Positions 15,252 to 24,356 of a DNA stretch of 64,000 nt are shown piece after piece. The number at the start of each line of letters is the position of its first letter. Positions within the stretch are counted from its first letter, which is position 1. This DNA is from Longimicrobiales bacterium. Lineage in GTDB: Bacteria; Gemmatimonadota; Gemmatimonadetes; Longimicrobiales; Gaopeijiaceae. The translations under genes and the position numbers were made by a program. The notes beneath the pieces were generated by a model, which saw only the letters and a list, made by a program, of their open reading frames with translations, ran no database searches and was not told where the DNA came from. The DNA is taken from contig JAQWPM010000012.1 of the NCBI GenBank assembly GCA_029245345.1, positions 372,001 through 436,000 on the forward strand, given 5' to 3'.

Positions 15252-18173
15252 ATGAGCCGCCTGAGCACCGATCGCGCACCCGGCGACGCAGACCTTGAAC
15301 GAAAACTCCGCGGTGCGATCCGGGGCGAGGTTCGTTTCGACGCATTTACTCGCGGGTTGTATTCGACTGATGCGTCTCACTATCAGATCGAACCATTGGG
15401 TGTGGTCTTTCCGAGATCCGCTGAGGATGTAGAAGCGATCATGACGGTCGCCCGCGAGGAGGGCGCCCCTGTTCTTCCGCGCGGCGGCGGCACGTCTCAG
15501 TGCGGACAGACCGTGGGCCGGGCCATCATCGTGGACGTGAGTCGCCACCTCACGGCATTCGAAGTCGTGGGAGAGGACCACGTCGACGCCGATCCAGGGC
15601 TGGTCTTGGATCATCTCAACTCGGCCCTGAAGCCAGACGGCAGCTGGTTCCCGGTCGATCCGTCGACCAGCAACCGTGCGACCCTGGGAGGCATGGCGGG
15701 CAATAACAGCGCCGGGTCTCGGTCCCTGAAGTACGGGATGATGATCGACAACGTTGCGGCGGTTGAAGCCGTGCTACCGGACGGGCGCCGCCTCTGGCTG
15801 GGTGAAGGCGGCTCTGAGGGGTCGCTCATCCCTGACGAACTCACGGCACTTCGCGCCCTGTACGCGCGGGATGCTGACGAGATCGCCCGGACCACTCCCA
15901 AGGCCATGCGTAACGTCGCCGGCTACGCCGTCGATCGCCTCGCTCCGGGGCACGAAAACCTGGCGCAGCTCCTTGTGGGCTCGGAAGGGACGCTCGCCTT
16001 CTTCACCAAACTCAGACTACGCCTCGCCCCTGTACCGCGGACCCGCGTCTTAGGCGTGTGCCACTTCCCCACTCTGCTGGGAGCTCTGGATGCGGTACAG
16101 CACATCGTCGAGCTCGCGCCCAGTGCCGTGGAACTGGTAGACGAGAACGTCCTAACGCTCGCGGCCGAGCGACCGGAGTTCCGGTCCGCGTTGTCGACGT
16201 TCGTCGTAGGAGCCCCGAAGGCGCTCCTGCTCGTGGAGTTCGCAGAAGAGACGGCCGGTGCCGACCTCTCCGGGAAGTTGAAGCAGCTCGCGGACCTCCT
16301 AGGCGAACTCGGCTATCCCGGCGGAGTGGTCCGGGCGGAGACGGCCTCCATGCAGGCCGCTGTGTGGAGCGTGAGGAAGGCCGGCCTCAACATCGTCATG
16401 TCCATGGCGGGGCCGAAGAAGCCGATCTCGTTCATCGAGGACTGCGCCGTCCCTCTCGAGCATCTGTCCGGGTACGCAACGAGCGTCGAAGAAATCTTCG
16501 CGCGCCACGGCTCCACGGGCACCTGGTATGCACACGCCTCGGTTGGGTGTCTGCACGTACGTCCTGCCCTAAACCTCAGGGACCCGGACGACATCCGCAG
16601 CATGCGTGCCATCGCTGAGGAGACCCACGAGGTCGTGCGCAGATACGGAGGCACACATTCTGGTGAGCACGGCGACGGGCTCCTGCGATCAGAGTTCCTC
16701 GCAACGATGCTGGGGGACCGCATGGCCACGCTCTACGGTGATGTTAAGCGCACTTTCGATCCGTCCGGGCTCATGAACCCTGGAAAGATCGTCGACCCAC
16801 CGCGCATGGATGACCGGAGCCTTTTCCGGTACAACGAAACGTACGCGGAGTCCGCTCCGGGGCGGGCCGAAAAGGCTCTCCCCGTCGTGTTGGATTGGTC
16901 CGAGGACAACGGGATCCTCTCCGCAGTGGAGAAGTGCAACAACAACGGCGCATGCCGAAAGTCGGATCCGGGCGTGATGTGTCCGTCGTTCCGTGCCACG
17001 CAAGACGAGCGACATTCGACCCGAGGGCGGGCGAACGCCCTCCGGCTCGCGCTTACCGGACAGCTGGGAGAGGACGGACTCGATTCGCCCGAAATGGCCG
17101 AGGCCATGTCGCTGTGTATCTCTTGTAAGGGATGCAAACGCGAGTGTCCCACCGGCGTCGACATGGCGTCGCTGAAGCTCGAATGGCTCCACCACCAAAA
17201 TCGGAAGCACGGAATCTCGGCGCGCGAGCGCCTTCTCGCAGATCTCCCTAGACGAGCCTCCATGCTCAGTCGCCTGGCGCCGCTCGTGAATATTGGCGGC
17301 GCCAACTCGCTGCTTAGAGGCTTGGCCGAGTCGCGGCTCGGAATTTCCTCGCGACGCCCACTTCCGAAGTGGTCCTCGCACCCCTGGCGAAAGAGTGAGG
17401 CCAACGGCACCCTCGGCCCGGGAGATGCCTTCCCCGCCGTGGCACTCTTCGTCGACACTTTCACGCGTTGGTTCGAGCCCGAGGTCGCGCGGGCTGCCCT
17501 CGACGTGCTTTCCCAGACCCGACAAACGTCCGGCGGCGTCCGGGCCAAAGGTCGCCCTCTGTGCTGCGGCCGCACGTACCTCAGCGCCGGACTACTCGAC
17601 GAAGCACGGGAGGAAGGTCACCGAGTCATCGACGCGATGCTGCCATACGCTGCCAATGGGATACCGGTGGTAGGCCTCGAGCCCAGCTGTGTTTACACCA
17701 TCAAGGAAGACCTTCCTCGCCTCATCCCCACGGAGGACGCCCGTCGAGTAGCGGACAACATGATCCTCTTCGAGGAGGCAATCGATGCCGACCTGGAGTC
17801 AGGCATCACGTTGCCCTTCGTCCAACAGAGTGGGTCCGCCAAGGTCCACGGACATTGCCATCAAAAAGCGGCGGGGTCCGCAGACGTCACCGCACGGCTA
17901 CTCAACCGGATTCCTGGCTTCGACGCCGAGTTGATCGAGTCGGGATGCTGCGGGATGGCTGGAGCGTTCGGATATCACGAAGAACACTACGAGGTCTCAA
18001 TGGCGATCGGAGATCTCGATGTCCTCCCCGCCGTTAGGGAGGCCGGCCCCGACGTAGCGATCGTCGCTGCCGGTACGAGCTGCCGTGCTCAGATCACAGA
18101 CGGCACCGGGAGAGAGGCGAAACACCCCGCCGAAATAATCAGAGACGCACTTCAGAAGCAGATCGAACCCTAG
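15252..18173 (+). CDS. Fused FAD/iron-sulfur 2-hydroxyacid dehydrogenase (GlcD-GlcF / YdiJ type)
   Basis: This 973-residue fusion starts with a PCMH-type FAD-binding domain (VLPRGGGTSQCGQTVG near 74-89; NNSAGSRSLKYGMMIDN). Then come the FAD-linked oxidase C-terminal domain (about 270-540, with GGTHSGEHGDGLLRSEF), two 4Fe-4S clusters near C562 (CNNNGACRKSDPGVMCPSF) and C622 (CISCKGCKRECPTG), and a heterodisulfide-reductase-like CCG domain (PLCCGRTYLSAG, HGHCHQKA, ESGCCGMAGAFGY). The layout matches D-lactate, glycolate or D-2-hydroxyglutarate dehydrogenases feeding the quinone pool. It diverges from the TRAP operon across 93 bases, so the two may be co-regulated. Confidence 0.9.
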   Translation: MSRLSTDRAPGDADLERKLRGAIRGEVRFDAFTRGLYSTDASHYQIEPLGVVFPRSAEDVEAIMTVAREEGAPVLPRGGGTSQCGQTVGRAIIVDVSRHLTAFEVVGEDHVDADPGLVLDHLNSALKPDGSWFPVDPSTSNRATLGGMAGNNSAGSRSLKYGMMIDNVAAVEAVLPDGRRLWLGEGGSEGSLIPDELTALRALYARDADEIARTTPKAMRNVAGYAVDRLAPGHENLAQLLVGSEGTLAFFTKLRLRLAPVPRTRVLGVCHFPTLLGALDAVQHIVELAPSAVELVDENVLTLAAERPEFRSALSTFVVGAPKALLLVEFAEETAGADLSGKLKQLADLLGELGYPGGVVRAETASMQAAVWSVRKAGLNIVMSMAGPKKPISFIEDCAVPLEHLSGYATSVEEIFARHGSTGTWYAHASVGCLHVRPALNLRDPDDIRSMRAIAEETHEVVRRYGGTHSGEHGDGLLRSEFLATMLGDRMATLYGDVKRTFDPSGLMNPGKIVDPPRMDDRSLFRYNETYAESAPGRAEKALPVVLDWSEDNGILSAVEKCNNNGACRKSDPGVMCPSFRATQDERHSTRGRANALRLALTGQLGEDGLDSPEMAEAMSLCISCKGCKRECPTGVDMASLKLEWLHHQNRKHGISARERLLADLPRRASMLSRLAPLVNIGGANSLLRGLAESRLGISSRRPLPKWSSHPWRKSEANGTLGPGDAFPAVALFVDTFTRWFEPEVARAALDVLSQTRQTSGGVRAKGRPLCCGRTYLSAGLLDEAREEGHRVIDAMLPYAANGIPVVGLEPSCVYTIKEDLPRLIPTEDARRVADNMILFEEAIDADLESGITLPFVQQSGSAKVHGHCHQKAAGSADVTARLLNRIPGFDAELIESGCCGMAGAFGYHEEHYEVSMAIGDLDVLPAVREAGPDVAIVAAGTSCRAQITDGTGREAKHPAEIIRDALQKQIEP

Positions 18174-18228
18174 AGCTCTCGCCCTTTCGGCTAGTCGGCT
18201 TATTCGCCGCGCGACGCGGCAGAGCGAT

Positions 18229-18474
18229 TTAGATCCCGAACGACCCGAAGAGCAGGTTTCCTGGAGCATCAGGGTCGATTCCTCGATCGAACTCACCGGC
18301 GACACTCATCCGTTCCGCTCTGCTGATCATTCCACCGTGATCGGGCTCTCCGCGCAGGATTCGAACATTCTCCACGACCCGCTCGAAGTCTCCGGCGTCG
18401 ATCTGGCCGTCGTCATCTACGTCGTACACCTGGGAGTGGCGGGTCAATTTCTTGATCTAGAGATCGCTCAGCAT
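18229..18474 (-). pseudogene. Small EF-hand protein with in-frame TAG at codon 6
   Basis: From ATG 18472-18474 the frame reads MLSDL, TAG (18457-18459), then IKKLTRHSQVYDVDDDGQID and on to a stop at 18229. DVDDDGQIDAGDF is a canonical EF-hand loop (D-x-D-x-D-G-x-I-x-x-x-D), so the product should bind calcium. If the TAG is a mutated Gln codon (CAG), the gene is freshly broken. Otherwise translation would have to start at the TTG 18445-18447, giving 72 residues. No partner genes; it fills the gap between the dehydrogenase and serA. Confidence 0.5.
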
Positions 18475-18543
18475 CGATTCACTCGGGTTGGGCTGCTGCG
18501 GGCCAGGACCATCCGGACCGCCTATAGAATCACTAGATATGTC

Positions 18544-20142
18544 CTAACCCAGCCGCGCCACTACTGCTGAGGACACCTCTTCAAGTTCGAGCAGGGCTTC
18601 GCGTACATCGAGTGCAACGTCCGCATCGACCGCGATGGCCGCCAGCGCGTCGCCTCCACGGGAGAGCCGTGACTGATGGTACTCTCCGATGTTGATCTCG
18701 TGGTTCCCAAGGAGGGTGCCGACCCGGCCAATGACTCCAGGCACATCGTGGTTCTTGAGCACGATGAGCGCTCCGCTTGGCACAATGTCCACGTGGTACT
18801 TCTCGATTCTCACGATGCGGGGGTGTCCCTCCCCGAGGAGGGCGCCCGCGACGCTGAAGTCTTGGCTCTCACCCTTGATGATGACTTCCACGAACTCGGT
18901 GTACGATTTGTGTCTCGCGAGCTGTGCCCTCGAAATCCCGATGCCCCGCTGACGGGCTAGGTGAGCAGCGCTCACGAAGTTCACCACATCCTGCCCGAGA
19001 ACCCTCTCGAGCAATCCGACCAGGACATACGACGTGAGGGGCTGCACAGCCTCATCCGACTCCCCTCCGTAACGCACTTCGACTCCTGTAATCCCACCTG
19101 GCGCCAGAGCGCATGCAAGCCGACCCAGCTTGTGACCGAGCTCGAAGAGCGGCATAAGCGCCTTCAGCGCATCACCGCTGATGGCGGGTGCGTTGAGCGC
19201 CCGGGAGAGATCCCCTTCCGCCAACGCGGCCCTCACCGCTTGAGAGATTTCCACGGCCACGAGTTCCTGCGCTTCCGGTGTCGACGCGCCCAGGTGTGGG
19301 GTAAGCACAATGTTGGGCGCCTCCCGAAGGGGACTGCCCTCTTCAAGAGGCTCGTTCTCGTACACGTCCAAGGCCGCACCCGCGATCTGGCCGTCGTGAA
19401 GCGCCTGAGCGAGCGCCGCCTCGTCGACGACACCGCCGCGCGCCACGTTCACGATGAACACACCGTCTTTCATGCGTCCAAGCGTTTCCGTGGAGATCAG
19501 GCCACGGGTGTCGTCGGTGAGCGGGACGTGAAGGGAGATCACATCAGCCTTCTCGATGACATCGTCGAGCGATGCACGGCTTACGCCCAGACCGGAAGCA
19601 CGCTCCGCGGTCAGGTACGGATCATGCGCCATGACCTTCATGCCAAAGGCTGCACATCGGCGGGCCACCTCACCGCCGATCCTTCCGGCGCCGATGAGGC
19701 CCAGTGTCCGCCCTCGGAGCTCGACCCCCTTGAAGCTCGACCGCTCCCACGCGCCGGTGCGCATCGACGCGTCAGCCGCGGAGACCTTTCGCACCATCGA
19801 CAGGATCAAAGCCATCGTGAGTTCCGCCGCGGAGACGGTGTTGCCCGCCGGAGCGTTCACAACGGCTACGCCCCGCTCCGTGGCCGCCCCCAAGTCGATG
19901 TTGTCGACACCTACGCCGGCACGGCCAATGACTCGGAGGTGTTCCGCTTGTGCGAGCATTTCCCCGCCGACTTTGGTCGCACTCCGCACGACTAGGCCGT
20001 GCGCATCCTTCAGAGCTTCGGCGAAGGCCGGGTCAGACGAATCGTCGATCTTGATCACTTCGAAACGAGCGTCTGCCCGAAGCGGCTCGAGGCCAGTGTC
20101 AGACACCTTGTCTGTCACGACCACCTTGAAGGTCGGCGTCAT
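18544..20142 (-). CDS. serA: D-3-phosphoglycerate dehydrogenase, long form with ACT domain
   Basis: Start ATG 20140-20142 overlaps the upstream aminotransferase stop (ATGA), giving 532 residues, the normal length of the long form. The NAD-binding motif is LGLIGAGRIGGEVARR. Catalytic Arg, Glu and His are in NVARGGVVDE, DVYENEPLEE and LTPHLGASTPEAQ. The ASB domain follows (about 325-455), and then a C-terminal ACT domain (ALIVLKNHDVPGVIGRVGTL) for serine feedback. It oxidises 3-phosphoglycerate to phosphohydroxypyruvate in serine biosynthesis. The coupled aminotransferase probably performs the next step. Confidence 0.95.
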   Translation of the reverse strand: MTPTFKVVVTDKVSDTGLEPLRADARFEVIKIDDSSDPAFAEALKDAHGLVVRSATKVGGEMLAQAEHLRVIGRAGVGVDNIDLGAATERGVAVVNAPAGNTVSAAELTMALILSMVRKVSAADASMRTGAWERSSFKGVELRGRTLGLIGAGRIGGEVARRCAAFGMKVMAHDPYLTAERASGLGVSRASLDDVIEKADVISLHVPLTDDTRGLISTETLGRMKDGVFIVNVARGGVVDEAALAQALHDGQIAGAALDVYENEPLEEGSPLREAPNIVLTPHLGASTPEAQELVAVEISQAVRAALAEGDLSRALNAPAISGDALKALMPLFELGHKLGRLACALAPGGITGVEVRYGGESDEAVQPLTSYVLVGLLERVLGQDVVNFVSAAHLARQRGIGISRAQLARHKSYTEFVEVIIKGESQDFSVAGALLGEGHPRIVRIEKYHVDIVPSGALIVLKNHDVPGVIGRVGTLLGNHEINIGEYHQSRLSRGGDALAAIAVDADVALDVREALLELEEVSSAVVARLG

Positions 20143-21278
20143 AGGATCACCTCGGTCAATACTTCGAGAAGTTCGTTCAGTTCGTCGAGCGAATGGTCGC
20201 CCATGTGTCCGATTCGGATGGACGTCTCTTTCAGTTTCCCGTAGCCCCCACCAACCACCCAGCCCCGCTCTCGCATCCCCTTCACGATCGGGGGTCCGCT
20301 CAATCCCTCGCCCAGCTGAACCGCAGTGACCGTGGGAGAGCGACACCCTTCCGGGGCCATGACTGAGAGGGGCAGACCATTGGCCGCCATCTCAGCAACC
20401 CAAGCGTGTGTGCGCTCGGCCATGGAGGTGTGGCGGGCCCAGCGGCCCTCCATGGTTTCTTCCGCGAAGTGATCGAGCTGGACCTGAAGCGCATACATCG
20501 TGCTCAAGCCAGGCGTCGTAGGCGTTTGGAGCTTTTCGATGTTTTTCTGGAACTCGACCAAGTCGAAGTAGAAGCCTTTCCCAGTTACAGAAGCCGAACG
20601 CTCCATCATCGCCTCAGACGCGACACCGAACGACAGGCCGGGTGGAAGCGCGAGCGCCTTCTGTGACCCCGTCAGAACGAAGTCGAGCCCCCATGCGTCA
20701 GTGCGAAGCTCGGCCCCACCGCACCCTGTGACTGAATCGACCAGCAAAAGCGTGTCTGCATGCTGCTTCACAACGGTAGAGATGGCTGGAAGGTCGTTGA
20801 GCGCGCCGGTTGAGGTCTCCGAATGCACCACTGTGACCGCGTCGTAGTCACCACCTTCGAGGGCAGTCGCGACAGCGGAGGGATCGTGGGCTTCGCCCCA
20901 CGGAACGGAGACCTCGTCTACTTCGAGTCCACACGCCACCGCGATCGAAGCGAAGCGCTGACTGAAGGCCCCATTCACGAGCGACAACACGCGGCTGGAA
21001 GCTCCATTCCGAACCGCAGCTTCCATAAGGCCAGACGCTGAAGAGCTAGAGATGAAGACGGGCCGGGCCGTAAAGAACGCCTGCTTGAGGCCTTCTTGGA
21101 GTGGCCCCATCACTTCCTGGATACCAGGCCCTCGGTGTCCGATCATCGCCTTAGTCTGGGCCGCGAGGACATCGGAGCGGACCTCCGTCGGACCAGGGAG
21201 GAAGAAGCGACCGAAGGGAGTCTCGCTACCGTCAGAAGCGGTCTGGCTCAAAGAATATGCTCCGCGCGTGGGGGGCAT
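20139..21278 (-). CDS. Class V aminotransferase, probable phosphoserine aminotransferase equivalent
   Basis: The ATG at 21276-21278 is used; a TTG nine bases upstream is also open. The product has 379 residues with FFLPGPTEVRSDVLAAQTKA near the N-terminus and Schiff-base lysine K207 in LTGSQKALALPPG. It is of the alanine-glyoxylate/serine-pyruvate type, not the classical SerC type. It is translationally coupled to serA, and such neighbours in other phyla (archaea, Thermotoga-type arrangements) are proposed to be phosphoserine aminotransferases. The role in serine synthesis is therefore inferred from context. A glyoxylate aminotransferase is the alternative. Confidence 0.82.
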   Translation of the reverse strand: MPPTRGAYSLSQTASDGSETPFGRFFLPGPTEVRSDVLAAQTKAMIGHRGPGIQEVMGPLQEGLKQAFFTARPVFISSSSASGLMEAAVRNGASSRVLSLVNGAFSQRFASIAVACGLEVDEVSVPWGEAHDPSAVATALEGGDYDAVTVVHSETSTGALNDLPAISTVVKQHADTLLLVDSVTGCGGAELRTDAWGLDFVLTGSQKALALPPGLSFGVASEAMMERSASVTGKGFYFDLVEFQKNIEKLQTPTTPGLSTMYALQVQLDHFAEETMEGRWARHTSMAERTHAWVAEMAANGLPLSVMAPEGCRSPTVTAVQLGEGLSGPPIVKGMRERGWVVGGGYGKLKETSIRIGHMGDHSLDELNELLEVLTEVIL

Positions 21279-21341
21279 TCGTGTCAAGAATCGGCATAAG
21301 GAAGGTCCGAGGAAGCTAACGAGGAGGCCGATGTTTACCAG

Positions 21342-21832
21342 TTGTCAGCGCGCTCCTTTGTAGGATCGCTCGTGGCACCCGCATGTTCTCCGCAACCCAC
21401 CCGAACTCCGCATGTCCGCCGTGCCCAATCCCCGAAATTGCCCCACGAAATCCACCGCAGATCTCTGTGGCAGGCCCTGGGGATTTACCTCGCGGCATCA
21501 TGGGGTGCGCCCCAGGTCGTGGGTACCGTGGTCGAGACAGCTAACCTCCCGGAATGGCTCCCTGGAATGGCACTCGTCCTCTTGATCATCGGGTTGCCGG
21601 TGGCCCTCGGGACGGCGTTCGTCCAAGTCGGAACAGAGCCTGCTAGCACAACATTGGAGTCATCGGAGGAAAGCCCGGAGCCGGGCGACGGCGGAACGCC
21701 TTCGTGCGGTGGGGCATCGTGGCAACGCTGCTTCTGCTCCGAACCGGCGGCCTAGCGCCTGAAGCTGGAAGCCAAGAAGGCCTTCCGTCGATCGCTGTGA
21801 TCCCGTGCAACAACCGGGCGAAAACGCCCTAA
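21342..21832 (+). pseudogene. Broken N-terminus of membrane-anchored TPR/adenylate-cyclase-like protein
   Basis: One frame carries RRSLWQALGIYLAASWGAPQ and a second helix (ALVLLIIGLPVALGTAFVQ), matching the two-helix leader of the 'winged' TPR/cyclase-like proteins common in this phylum. Near 21690 the similarity moves to another frame (RNAFVRWGIVATLLLL, then GLPSIAVIPCNN). That segment corresponds to the family's SIAVLPFxN entry to the cytosolic domain, and it stops at 21830-21832. The remaining several hundred residues are missing. Both a frameshift and a truncation are therefore present. It converges on the dCMP-deaminase gene, overlapping its last four bases. Confidence 0.6.
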
Positions 21833-22347
21833 CGCCAGGAGTCCTTCCAGCGGGTGTAACACACCGCCGTAACCCCTGCTTTGTCCAATACGTCGAGTCC
21901 TTCTGGATTCCGATAGGTCTCGCGGTAGAAGACGTAGGCCACATTGGCTTGGACCATCAGCTTCGCGCACATGATACAGGGACTCGCGGTGAGGAAGGCG
22001 ACCTTGTCCCGTAACTCACCCGGCGCCTTAACCAGGGCGTTCATCTCAGAATGAATACAGCCGCACTTGCCGGCCTCGTCCGAATCGCACCGGTTGGGGA
22101 AACCCCGGACATTGCCGTTGTAGCCGATCGAGACGACGTGTTCCAGGTTCGCATCGGTCAGCACGGTACCCACCTGTAGCCGAGCACACGTAGACCGCTT
22201 CGCCAATTCCTCGGCCATGCGCATGTACACTTCAAAAAGCGGTGGTCTCTCAACGCGGTCGACACTAGCAACGGCATCGTCACCCACCTCCACAACGTTG
22301 AGTGGATGTTTGTTGCCTGGAACTCCATCCTTGTAAATCAGCGACAT
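21829..22347 (-). CDS. dCMP deaminase family (cytidine/deoxycytidylate deaminase, ComEB-like)
   Basis: The 172-residue protein has the zinc-deaminase motifs CIHSEMNAL (H99, E101) and SPCIMCAKL (C124, C127). A second cysteine/histidine set near 87-97 (RCDSDEAGKCGC) is like the extra zinc site of dCMP deaminases. The reaction would be dCMP to dUMP for dTTP supply. It lies four bases after the cupin stop in a three-gene minus-strand unit. ComEB-type annotation would be an equally good family name. Confidence 0.85.
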   Translation of the reverse strand: MSLIYKDGVPGNKHPLNVVEVGDDAVASVDRVERPPLFEVYMRMAEELAKRSTCARLQVGTVLTDANLEHVVSIGYNGNVRGFPNRCDSDEAGKCGCIHSEMNALVKAPGELRDKVAFLTASPCIMCAKLMVQANVAYVFYRETYRNPEGLDVLDKAGVTAVCYTRWKDSWR

Positions 22348-22351
22348 CGCC

Positions 22352-22720
22352 TCAGTCCTCTCTCAGTTGTTCTTCGATAGACTTCGTTCGCTCGGTCACC
22401 ACGTCTCCCGTGTGTGTCGTCTCTACGGGCTCGATCAGCACGAGGCAGCACTCTTCTTGAGCGACAGGATTGTGCCGCATGCCCTTCGGTACGACAAACG
22501 CGTCACCGGCTCCGAGTTCGATAGGACCCTCGTCCATCTCGATGCGCAGTCGCCCCTTGAGGATGAGGAACATCTCATCTTCATGCTCATGGGCATGCCA
22601 GACGAATTCCCCTTGCACCTTCGCGACCTTCACGAAGGAGTCGTTTACACGCCCGACGACCTTGGGAGACCAGAGCGTCGTGAGGGCTTCGGCTTCGGCC
22701 AAGAGGTTGAACGACTTCAT
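22352..22720 (-). CDS. Cupin-domain protein
   Basis: A small single-cupin protein (122 residues from ATG 22720; MGMKSF from 22726 is also possible and better spaced from GGAGGG). The ATG at 22720 overlaps the upstream stop (ATGA). Metal ligands are in FVWHAHEHEDEMFLILKGRL, and the second cupin motif in GDAFVVPKGMRHNPVA. The family is small, often called mannose-6-phosphate-isomerase-like or 'cupin_2', and has no fixed function. Position between a spermidine-synthase-like gene and dCMP deaminase does not define a pathway. Confidence 0.8.
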   Translation of the reverse strand: MKSFNLLAEAEALTTLWSPKVVGRVNDSFVKVAKVQGEFVWHAHEHEDEMFLILKGRLRIEMDEGPIELGAGDAFVVPKGMRHNPVAQEECCLVLIEPVETTHTGDVVTERTKSIEEQLRED

Positions 22721-24273
22721 TCCCATCCCAATCCCTCCAAGAAGATCTTTGCCTGAAGGTACTCGACTGGGGCCCAAGCATCAGTCAGCGGTGGTCCAAC
22801 AGAAGCGACCGGCGCCTCAACCCACTCGCCTCCGGGTAATGTCGAGCGCTGACTCGCCGCCACTATGATGAGGTTCTGCGTCACATGCAGACCGTATCCC
22901 GGGTTCGCGCGGTAAATGCGGACCTCCGGAAAGACCGACTCGAGCGTATAGGTGAATCGTTCAAGGAAGGCGGTTCCGGCCCCGCTGAGCGGCGACAACA
23001 CATTCGCCATGAAGAGGCCCTCAGCTCCGAGCCGTTCGGACATCGCACGCAGAGCTTCCTCGGTCACCATCGTCCACGGAACCGTGAGCAGATGGTCGAA
23101 CACATCGAGGTAGGCAAGATCATACCTGGTGTCACTTGACCGCATGAACACTCGTGCGTCGTCGTGAATGACTCGGATGGTCGGGTAGTCGACCTGGCGG
23201 AACGCAAAATACTCCTCCGCCAACTCTGTCACCGCCGGGTCGATCTCGACCACGTCGATTCGCATACCCGGATGTGCGCGCTCGAGCGCGACGGGAAGCG
23301 ACAGCGCAGCCCCGCCCAAGACCAGCGCCGACTCCACTCGATTCATCACCGGCTGGAGAATCTGAAGGCTGGCCAGAGCATAGGAGTGCGCCGGAGCCCC
23401 GGACTCGACGTACTCAGCAGACGAGGACCCGCCATTTTGCCACAACTCGCGTACGGCACCGCCCCCATCACCCCAGTTCCGCTCTGTAACCGCGACCGAC
23501 GAATACAGGGTCTGCTTCTTCAGTAACGTGTCCACAGGAAGTTGGGAAACAGCGGCGGCCAACGTCCCCACGCCGAGCGCCGTCAACACCAAAAATTGGG
23601 TTGGAACACGCTTTCCGAGCACGGCCCCAGCAAGGCCAGCCAGAAAGAGAATCAGCACAGCAGTCAGGCCCATGAGGACCGGTAGCGGGAACATGGGCAG
23701 GAGAACAAAGCCGGTCATGAAGGATCCCAGGATCGACCCTGCTGTGGCCGCCGCACTCACGTCGCCAGCCCGTCGTCCTACCTTGCCCAGGTCATGCGTG
23801 TCGGCCTGCACCAGATAGGGCACTACGGCCCCGAGGCACAAAACCGACGGTGCAAAGAGGAACAAGGCGCTCACCACCGCGCCGGGAATGAAACCGAGGA
23901 CACCTCGAGCCATCCAGGGAAAGCTCGCTCCGACGATGGGGAGCGCGGCAGTGACCGCGGCGACCATGAGCACCGCCGCCAATGGCACCTTCCCGGCATC
24001 CGCCAACCGCCCACCTAGATGACTTCCGAAGGCGAGGGCGGTGAGGATCACTCCAATTACCGCAGTCCAAGGTACCGCCGACAAACCAAACACCGGGGCG
24101 ATCAGTCGAGCGCCAGCAATTTCGATGGTGAGGACAGCGAAGCCAGACGCGAATGCGAGCACGAAGATCCCCGCGCGATTGACGGGTACACGTGTCGCGT
24201 CGGACTTGAGCTCGTGCGAGTCGTCCGGCGTGTTTTCAGTTTCGGTCGGGTGGGTATCGATCGAGTCAGACAT
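22717..24273 (-). CDS. Membrane-bound spermidine-synthase-like protein (MFS-like N-terminus fused to methyltransferase-fold domain)
   Basis: Start ATG 24271-24273 gives 518 residues. A polar N-terminus of about 30 residues is followed by about seven hydrophobic helices (about 32-240), containing LTIEIAGARLIAPVFG and AFGSHLGGRLAD typical of this fusion. A C-terminal spermidine-synthase-like Rossmann domain (about 270-480) has ALVLGGAALSLPVALER, IDVVEIDPAVTELAEEYF and YDLAYLDVFDH. The aspartates needed for aminopropyl transfer are not clearly all present, so polyamine synthesis is uncertain. It is co-transcribed with a cupin and a dCMP deaminase. Related fused proteins are widespread but poorly characterised. 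Confidence 0.82.
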   Translation of the reverse strand: MSDSIDTHPTETENTPDDSHELKSDATRVPVNRAGIFVLAFASGFAVLTIEIAGARLIAPVFGLSAVPWTAVIGVILTALAFGSHLGGRLADAGKVPLAAVLMVAAVTAALPIVGASFPWMARGVLGFIPGAVVSALFLFAPSVLCLGAVVPYLVQADTHDLGKVGRRAGDVSAAATAGSILGSFMTGFVLLPMFPLPVLMGLTAVLILFLAGLAGAVLGKRVPTQFLVLTALGVGTLAAAVSQLPVDTLLKKQTLYSSVAVTERNWGDGGGAVRELWQNGGSSSAEYVESGAPAHSYALASLQILQPVMNRVESALVLGGAALSLPVALERAHPGMRIDVVEIDPAVTELAEEYFAFRQVDYPTIRVIHDDARVFMRSSDTRYDLAYLDVFDHLLTVPWTMVTEEALRAMSERLGAEGLFMANVLSPLSGAGTAFLERFTYTLESVFPEVRIYRANPGYGLHVTQNLIIVAASQRSTLPGGEWVEAPVASVGPPLTDAWAPVEYLQAKIFLEGLGWE

Positions 24274-24356
24274 ACATCGTAGAAGAACGCGAAAAGCCCG
24301 GACCGAACGATCCGGACCCCGCAAAGTCTGCCGTGTGTTGCCGCAGAGCAATCGTG

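Noticed and set aside
15159-15614. N-terminal extension of the class V aminotransferase gene.
   Set aside because: It would overlap the start of the divergent FAD/Fe-S dehydrogenase, and the family N-terminus begins at the GTG 15158.
18340-18380. GTTCGAATCC-like T-arm sequence that suggested a tRNA.
   Set aside because: No acceptor stem or anticodon arm can be formed, and the sequence is inside the EF-hand frame.
18457-18459. TAG in the EF-hand ORF as a pyrrolysine codon.
   Set aside because: No pyl genes or known Pyl family. A Gln-to-stop mutation or downstream start is simpler.
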